Origin: Thiomicrorhabdus sp965603495
Lineage (GTDB): Bacteria; Pseudomonadota; Gammaproteobacteria; Thiomicrospirales; Thiomicrospiraceae
NCBI GenBank assembly: GCA_965603495.1
Contig: CBFDDF010000002.1
Span: 62,001-126,000, forward strand
Direction: 5' to 3'
DNA length: 64,000 nucleotides
In this document: piece after piece, positions 59,092-64,000 of the stretch
Layout: each line of letters starts with the position of its first letter
How positions within the stretch are numbered: position 1 is the first letter of the stretch
Position numbers and translations under genes: made by a program
Notes under the pieces: generated by a model
Told to the model about the DNA's origin: nothing
What the model saw: only the letters and a program-made list of their open reading frames with translations
Database searches by the model: none

Positions 59092-60618
59092 TTGAAACGA
59101 CGTGCTTTTATTCAAGCAGGCCTGGTGACTTTACCAGGCCTGAGTTTTTTCGGCCTCTCGGCTTGTCAGAATTCGTATAATCAAAGTTCTATTCGGGTGG
59201 GCATTACTTCTCGTCCACGGATGTTAGATCCTCGTAAAGCCACTGATGCCTTGTCCAGTCGCGTTAATCGTCTGATTTACCGTCAGCTAATTGATTTTGA
59301 CGAAAGTTTCCAAGCGATTCCGGATTTGGCCAACTGGCAACAACTCTCCGATATCCACTACCGTTTTACGCTGAATGATTCTTTGCCATTTCATCATGGT
59401 AAGAAATTGACGGCGGAAGATGTAGTGGCGACTTACCAAAGTGTACTGAATCCGGACTTAGGCTCCGCACATCGTGGTTCGTTGAAAGGCATTAAAGAGA
59501 TCAGCGCGGTGAATGAACAACAAGTTGATTTCATTCTCGATAAAGCAGATGCCTTGTTTGTTGGCCGTTTGGTGATTGGTATTCTTCCGAAAGACTTGAT
59601 TGATCAAGATCATGTTTTTCATGAAGCACCGATTGGTTCGGGGGCTTGCCGCTTTATCTCTTTATCCGAGCAGAAGTTGGTGTTGCAACGTTTATCTGAT
59701 TTGTCAGAACTTGTTTTTGTACCGGTTAAAGATGCCACGGTTCGAGTGTTAAAGCTCCAAAAGGGCGAACTGGATATTATTCAAAATGACCTGTCGCCGG
59801 AGTTAGTCAACTACTGTAGCAAGCAAGATGGTCTTAAGGTCGAATGGCATAGTGGCACTAACTTTGGCTATATTGGTTTTAATTTCGAAGATGAATTGCT
59901 GGCACAACCGGCTATGCGGCAAGCGTTGGCTTATGGCATAGATCGTCAGGCAATTATTGATGCCATGTTTGCCGGGCGAGCACGTTTAGCGGGTGGCTTA
60001 TTGGTGCCTGAACATTGGAGTGGCGTGAAGGATATTCACGGTTATGATTACCAGCCTGAGAAAGCCAAGGCCTTGTTAAAGCAAGTGGTCATTCCACCAG
60101 GCCTGGTTAGAAAAGACTCGAATAATCAACCGATTATTGAGTTAAGTTATAAAACTTCTAACGATCCAACGCGGATTCGTTTGGCGACTATTTACCAGTC
60201 ACAACTCAGAGAAATCGGTATTCATCTGAATATCCAAAGCTATGATTGGGGTACCTTTTACAGCGATATCAAAAAGGGTCGTTTTCAATTATATAGCTTG
60301 GCGTGGGTAGGTGTGAAGAGTCCGGATATTTTTCAATATGCATTTGACTCCAACGCCATTCCTCCGAGTGGTGCCAACCGAGGGCGCTATCGAGACGCGA
60401 CGGCAGATCAGTTAATTCGAGAGGCTGGACAAACTCAGTCGTTAGAACAGCAAGCTCTGCTTTATCAAAACTTACAGCGTCATTTACAAGATACGCTGGC
60501 CACCATACCACTTTGGTATGAGGATCAGTATTCGGTGATGCGCTCTAATATGAGTGGTTATGCACTCTATGCGGATGGTCGTTTGGATGGATTGTTGCAG
60601 GTACAAAAACAAATCTAA
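59092..60618 (+). CDS. Peptide/dipeptide ABC transporter substrate-binding lipoprotein
   Basis: 508 residues from TTG 59092 behind AAGGAG. The N-terminus MKRRAFIQAG is a twin-arginine signal and ends in a lipobox (LSAC), suggesting Tat export with lipidation. The family 5 extracellular binding fold shows LRDSLPFHHGKKLTAEDVVATY-like segments and AYGIDRQAIIDAMFAGRA. Next genes: L,D-transpeptidase, then two permeases. It carries the inverted pair of palindrome arms (59117-59142) and an exact copy (60096-60107). Likely ligand: peptide, perhaps murein-derived (inferred from neighbours). Confidence 0.9.
   Translation: MKRRAFIQAGLVTLPGLSFFGLSACQNSYNQSSIRVGITSRPRMLDPRKATDALSSRVNRLIYRQLIDFDESFQAIPDLANWQQLSDIHYRFTLNDSLPFHHGKKLTAEDVVATYQSVLNPDLGSAHRGSLKGIKEISAVNEQQVDFILDKADALFVGRLVIGILPKDLIDQDHVFHEAPIGSGACRFISLSEQKLVLQRLSDLSELVFVPVKDATVRVLKLQKGELDIIQNDLSPELVNYCSKQDGLKVEWHSGTNFGYIGFNFEDELLAQPAMRQALAYGIDRQAIIDAMFAGRARLAGGLLVPEHWSGVKDIHGYDYQPEKAKALLKQVVIPPGLVRKDSNNQPIIELSYKTSNDPTRIRLATIYQSQLREIGIHLNIQSYDWGTFYSDIKKGRFQLYSLAWVGVKSPDIFQYAFDSNAIPPSGANRGRYRDATADQLIREAGQTQSLEQQALLYQNLQRHLQDTLATIPLWYEDQYSVMRSNMSGYALYADGRLDGLLQVQKQI
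59117..59142. repeat. Paired palindrome arms as a 10-bp inverted repeat
   Basis: CAGGCCTGGT (59117-59126) and ACCAGGCCTG (59133-59142) are exact reverse complements separated by GACTTT, within the signal-peptide codons. Each includes most of the 12-bp palindrome. Confidence 0.85.
60096..60107. repeat. Dispersed palindrome ACCAGGCCTGGT, exact copy within a gene
   Basis: In frame inside the binding-protein gene, giving Pro-Gly-Leu-Val. Confidence 0.9.
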
Positions 60619-60802
60619 TAGAAATAGAGCCGGGTTTGAAACGGCACTATTTGTCTTGGATGAAATTTTCATTGTCGGCTGGGTTTTGCAGAAGGCTTGT
60701 TTACACGCATTTATATTAAAAATAGTACTGAAAGCTTTTCCTAGTCAAACTAATCAACGTTAGAATAGCCCCCATTATTTATATGTATTGCAGCAGGTTA
60801 TA

Positions 60803-61297
60803 GTGTCTTACTCTATTTTTATTTCCATATCGCATCAGACGTTGACGGTCATTTCCAATGAACAGAATAATGCTGTCCAAACGCGCTGTTACTCAGTCAG
60901 TAGCGGATTGAATGGAATTGGGTGTGAGAAGAATTCAGGCAAGACCCCATTAGGATTACATCAGGTACGGGCTAAGATTGGCCACAATGCCCCTATTAAT
61001 ACGGTTTTTGTTGGGCGACGAGCCACCGGTGAGATTTATGATGAGAATTTGGCGGTTAGCTACCCACAACGAGATTGGATTCTCAGCCGTATTCTATGGC
61101 TCTCTGGTAAAGAGGTAGGTGTCAATCGACTTGGCAATGTAGACAGTATGCAACGTTATATCTATATTCATGGCACGCCGGATAGTGAGCCGATGGGCAG
61201 ACCCTTATCTCATGGCTGTATCCGTATGCGTAATCACGATTTAATTGAGTTGTTTGATTTGATAGAGTCGGGTACAGAGGTCATGATTACGCCATGA
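60803..61297 (+). CDS. L,D-transpeptidase family protein
   Basis: 164 residues from the GTG at 60803; an in-frame TTG 15 bp upstream is possible. The YkuD domain active site HGCIRMRNHD is intact with the upstream His (YIHGTPDSEPMG). There is no clear signal peptide (only a weakly hydrophobic start), which is unusual for a periplasmic enzyme. It sits between a Dpp-like binding protein and its permeases, with nagZ downstream, hinting at a cell-wall peptide theme. Confidence 0.85.
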   Translation: MSYSIFISISHQTLTVISNEQNNAVQTRCYSVSSGLNGIGCEKNSGKTPLGLHQVRAKIGHNAPINTVFVGRRATGEIYDENLAVSYPQRDWILSRILWLSGKEVGVNRLGNVDSMQRYIYIHGTPDSEPMGRPLSHGCIRMRNHDLIELFDLIESGTEVMITP

Positions 61298-61346
61298 TTA
61301 TCGTAAACATTAAAAAAGTGAGTACGCTGCAGTATGAGGCCATTTT

Positions 61347-62270
61347 GTGATTAGTTATTTCTTCCGTTTATTGGGCTCAGTACTGTTTGTCTCTTGGATT
61401 GTCGGCACATTGGTGTTCTTTTTAATCCATTTAGTCCCAGGAGACCCCGTTGCCGTCATGCTGGGAGATTGGGCCAGTCCTGCTGACGAAACGGTATTGC
61501 GTGAACAGTTAGGCTTACATCTGCCAATCTGGACTCAGTATTGGAAGTTTATCTCTGGCTTAATACAGTTTGATTTAGGCCAGTCGTTATTTTTTCAGCA
61601 ACCCGTATCTGAACTGATTGCGGAACGTTTTCCAATGACTTTACAGTTAGCCGTCATGGCGTTGTTGGTCGCGGTCTTAATCGCTTTTCCGTTAGGGCTT
61701 TGGGCCGCTTTAAGAGCGGGCAAGTGGCCGGATCATCTTTCGATGACGGTTTCACTGGTAGGCGTGTCCATTCCTAATTTTTGGTTAGGGCCAATGTTGA
61801 TCCTTTTCTTCTCTTTATGGTTGGCTTGGTTACCCGTTAGTGGGGCTGAGCAGCCGTTTTCATGGATATTACCAGCCATTACCCTAGGGACTGCATTAGC
61901 CGCTATTTTAGCGCGTATGTTAAGAGCCTCGTTGTTAGAGGTGTTGCATGAAGACTACATACGTACTGCACAAGCTAAAGGGTTACCTGGGCGATTGGTT
62001 TACGGTAAACATGCGTTGATGAATGCCTTATTGCCAGTGGTTACAATCTTAGGGTTACAGCTAGGGACTTTATTAGGCGGCGCGGTTATTACCGAAGTGG
62101 TGTTTGATTGGCCAGGCCTGGGTCAACTCTTAGTAGAATCCATTCAGCGCCGCGATTATCCTGTGGTGCAAGGCTGTATCTTAGTGATCAGCGTGGCGTA
62201 TATTACGATTAATGGATTAACAGAATTGGCTTATGCTTGGTTAGATCCACGCATAAGAGTGGCAAACTAG
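61347..62270 (+). CDS. Dipeptide/oligopeptide ABC transporter permease (DppB-like)
   Basis: 307 residues from a GTG. Six helices; LVPGDPVAVMLGD near the start and the EAA loop RMLRASLLEVLHEDYIRTAQAKG with its Gly are typical of DppB/OppB. It forms a heterodimeric channel with the next gene. A two-mismatch palindrome copy lies at 62111-62122. No ATPase gene follows in the window. Confidence 0.93.
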   Translation: MISYFFRLLGSVLFVSWIVGTLVFFLIHLVPGDPVAVMLGDWASPADETVLREQLGLHLPIWTQYWKFISGLIQFDLGQSLFFQQPVSELIAERFPMTLQLAVMALLVAVLIAFPLGLWAALRAGKWPDHLSMTVSLVGVSIPNFWLGPMLILFFSLWLAWLPVSGAEQPFSWILPAITLGTALAAILARMLRASLLEVLHEDYIRTAQAKGLPGRLVYGKHALMNALLPVVTILGLQLGTLLGGAVITEVVFDWPGLGQLLVESIQRRDYPVVQGCILVISVAYITINGLTELAYAWLDPRIRVAN

Positions 62271-62306
62271 AATGGTTATTAAGGTGATGAATTGGATGTT
62301 TGATTA

Positions 62307-63110
62307 ATGTTACGTTATTTAAGTTATAGCATTGTCGTCGTCTGGCTGTTAATGGCTATTTTAGGTTTTATCATTGGCGAGAGTGCCAATGAAGTGATTT
62401 TGTCTCAATTTTTGACTGGACCAAATGACCAGGCGTGGTTAGGTTCAGACGAGTTGGGTCGACCAGTGCTCGAACGTCTTATTTTAGGTGCACAAACTTC
62501 GTTGTTTGTCGCAATGGGCGTGGTGTTCTTTTCTGCGATTATAGGCACTACAATTGGTATCTATAGTGGTTATATGGGCGGTTGGACGGATCGCATTATC
62601 ACCAAAGTCATTGATGTCTTTTTAGCCTTTCCAGGTTTGCTACTGGCAATCGCTTTAGCAGCGATTCTGGGGCCTGGTATCGAAAATGTAGTGTTTGCCT
62701 TAGTGGTGGTCGGTTGGGTGGGGTATGCTCGTTTAGCTAGAGCGCAAACCTTAAGTTTACGCCACCGTGAACATATTTTGGCGGCACGTTCGCTCGCTGT
62801 GCCGATGCCGTGGATATTATGGCGCCATGTCTTACCGCTCATTTTGGCACCTTTAGGGGTTGAAGCCACCTTTGGTGTGGCAGGTGCGGTGATTTCAGAA
62901 GCGGGACTGTCTTTTCTAGGGTTAGGCGTTCAACCACCCGATGCTTCATGGGGCAGTATGATTAAAGAGGGCACGCGTTACCTATTGGTTGCGCCACACT
63001 TAGTGTTAGCTCCTGGAATTGCTTTAATGTTGGTGGTCTTGGCGGTCAACTTGATTGGTGATCAATGGCGTGATTATTTGGACGTACGGTCACGTCAATC
63101 GAATCGTTAA
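62307..63110 (+). CDS. Dipeptide/oligopeptide ABC transporter permease (DppC-like)
   Basis: 267 residues. Six helices, N-terminal LGSDELGRPVLERLILGAQTSL, and the EAA loop RLARAQTLSLRHREHILAARSL typical of DppC/OppC. Partner of the preceding permease. A near-copy of the palindrome (ACCAGGCGTGGT, 62428-62439) lies inside. The transporter's ATPases (DppD/F) are not linked here; they are either elsewhere or shared. Confidence 0.92.
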   Translation: MLRYLSYSIVVVWLLMAILGFIIGESANEVILSQFLTGPNDQAWLGSDELGRPVLERLILGAQTSLFVAMGVVFFSAIIGTTIGIYSGYMGGWTDRIITKVIDVFLAFPGLLLAIALAAILGPGIENVVFALVVVGWVGYARLARAQTLSLRHREHILAARSLAVPMPWILWRHVLPLILAPLGVEATFGVAGAVISEAGLSFLGLGVQPPDASWGSMIKEGTRYLLVAPHLVLAPGIALMLVVLAVNLIGDQWRDYLDVRSRQSNR

Positions 63111-63173
63111 GAGGGGTTTAATGAAGAATTCAGATGGGATTTAGTGAGTCTAGATTTCATCTGTTTTAGTTTG

Positions 63174-63185
63174 ACCAGGCCTGGT
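63174..63185. repeat. Dispersed palindrome ACCAGGCCTGGT, exact copy
   Basis: Exact core, extended to TGACCAGGCCTGGTCA, in the convergent gap between dppC-like and the MOSC gene. Confidence 0.92.
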
Positions 63186-63208
63186 CAGTTTACAGAGCTC
63201 ATTTTAAC

Positions 63209-63658
63209 TTATACCCTTTTTAATAAGTGAGCCTGGTCGCCAATTTTAATCATACCTGGTCTCAATACCATGCAACGTGCTCCGCCACGCCACTCAGGTG
63301 CTAAGGCGGCTTTCAACCCTGGATGAAGGTCATCCATACGCTGACAAGGATCGGTTTCACGAGTGATTTCTAGCAGCGCGCCGCCAATCTGAACTTGTTG
63401 ACCAATCATTGCTTCATTGAAATCAATGTCATCAATTAGTAAGTTGGCACGTCTCTCCGTCCAATCCCGTGTTGCTAAAGCTTCTGCACAAGCCTGATCC
63501 CAACTTTTTTTGGACAGTAGTGTCACTTGGGTCTGCTGACGTTTTTGCCCTTGATAGTCATTTTCTAGACCTGCCTCGGTACTAATCTCTATCTGAAGGT
63601 GTGTCGTGATGGCGCCCTTAGATGCCTGGTGTGTGGCAATGCCAATCAATTTAGCCAT
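63209..63658 (-). CDS. MOSC-domain protein
   Basis: 149 residues. Small stand-alone MOSC domain with GLENDYQGQKRQQTQVTLLSKKSWD and LEITRETDPCQRMDDLHPGLKAAL, the latter holding the conserved Cys of MOSC proteins that handle molybdenum-cofactor sulfur. Partner unknown. Convergent with the permease gene. Confidence 0.88.
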   Translation of the reverse strand: MAKLIGIATHQASKGAITTHLQIEISTEAGLENDYQGQKRQQTQVTLLSKKSWDQACAEALATRDWTERRANLLIDDIDFNEAMIGQQVQIGGALLEITRETDPCQRMDDLHPGLKAALAPEWRGGARCMVLRPGMIKIGDQAHLLKRV

Positions 63659-63906
63659 ATTAAAAATCCCTATTACAAATTATGGAATGTGCCATTCCTA
63701 TGTGCATGTATACGTACGATTGCGTTAATCACAAGCAGGATACGGTCTTAATATGACAATTATATTAAAATTGCATTGAAGTTAATTTTTTTAGGTATAT
63801 AAAATCTCCCGTAGGCTTGGTAAATCGTTGGTTTTTGTTATGATACGGTCATTAAAACATGACGCTAGAGTGCTTTTAGCGTTGTCTGGAAAGTTAAGGA
63901 ATTGAA

Positions 63907-64000
63907 ATGCAAAGAATAGATGGTCAGGCGATGTCTTTAGGTTCGGTAATGGTCGATATTGAAGGCACGCATCTTCAACCTGTGGATGTCGAGCGTTTGA
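63907..64000 (+). CDS. nagZ: Beta-N-acetylhexosaminidase NagZ, N-terminal fragment
   Basis: 31 residues to the window end; ATG behind AAGGA. The start, with MVDIEGTHLQPVDVERL, is the characteristic NagZ N-terminus. NagZ removes GlcNAc from anhydromuropeptides in peptidoglycan recycling. The rest of the gene lies outside the window, and the identification rests on this short stretch. Confidence 0.8.
   Translation, partial: MQRIDGQAMSLGSVMVDIEGTHLQPVDVERL

Noticed and set aside
412..63185. Dispersed palindromes considered as a CRISPR array or as terminators in themselves
   Set aside because: Copies are kilobases apart with no regular spacers, and most have no T-run directly after them. They often sit beside separate terminators.
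1..64000. tRNA, rRNA, IS elements, integrase and phage genes
   Set aside because: Looked for in gaps and at gene ends; none found. The only clear duplicated segment is the phosphatase pseudogene block.

Overview
The window is a 64 kb, moderately AT-rich chromosomal segment of a free-living, aerobic, motile gram-negative bacterium, most likely a gammaproteobacterium. The gene content (RimO, TrmO, TrhP/YfhL, katG, LpxR, NagZ, TonB/ExbBD, many GGDEF proteins) and the style of the proteins suggest the Thiomicrospira/Hydrogenovibrio/Thiomicrorhabdus neighbourhood. That placement is an inference; no rRNA or marker set is present to prove it. No tRNA, rRNA, CRISPR array, insertion sequence or prophage was seen.

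Layout. 1-8.4 kb: a SYLF-domain protein fragment, a small secreted protein, a PAS-GGDEF cyclase, an exported rubrerythrin facing katG, a PilZ protein, a dimeric dUTPase and a methanethiol S-methyltransferase. 8.6-17 kb: a small exported protein, a periplasmic rhodanese with a membrane diguanylate cyclase, a second membrane GGDEF protein, an old yellow enzyme and LpxR. 17-20.3 kb: an FNT channel, a PP2C-kinase fusion and cyanase, preceded by a leader with a strong intrinsic terminator. 20.4-28.4 kb: a degenerate duplicate of a phosphatase gene, then a Fur-type promoter driving exbB-exbD-exbD-tonB, a siderophore receptor, an alpha-hydroxy-acid oxidase, a PiuC hydroxylase, a PepSY protein and cytochrome b561. 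28.5-36.2 kb: the intact phosphatase, an HD-GYP protein, a methyltransferase with TrmO, a lipoprotein, and a head-to-head deacetylase/protein-acetyltransferase pair. 36.4-39.4 kb: a second apparently Fur-controlled operon (beta-barrel, FMN-binding protein, ApbE, membrane protein) that looks like a flavin electron-transfer or iron-reduction module. 39.5-57 kb: rimO, a PhnD-PAS-GGDEF-EAL protein, ppsA, a fifth GGDEF protein, a DNA glycosylase, trhP-yfhL, a GST, a secreted protein, a chemoreceptor, a UbiA-family prenyltransferase and cysM. 57-64 kb: CYTH and TolC-like proteins, a Dpp/Opp-like binding protein, an L,D-transpeptidase, two permeases, a MOSC protein and the start of nagZ.

The strongest unexplained signal is a 12-bp perfect palindrome, ACCAGGCCTGGT. 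It occurs exactly 15 times here (13 between genes, 2 inside genes), with at least seven more copies differing by one base. Chance predicts about 0.004 copies in a window this size. Copies sit in convergent, divergent and tandem gaps alike, usually one per gap, often beside an intrinsic terminator. Four share a further upstream block (GTAAAATTA). Inside the peptide-binding-protein gene two arms form a 10-bp inverted repeat. This looks like a genome-wide signal (uptake, chromosome-organisation or protein-binding site) or a short dispersed repeat. I do not recognise it as a described element.

Two other themes recur: dense cyclic-di-GMP signalling (five GGDEF proteins, one also carrying EAL, plus HD-GYP and PilZ) and iron acquisition with redox handling (two Fur-type promoters, katG, rubrerythrin, flavin and cytochrome b carriers).
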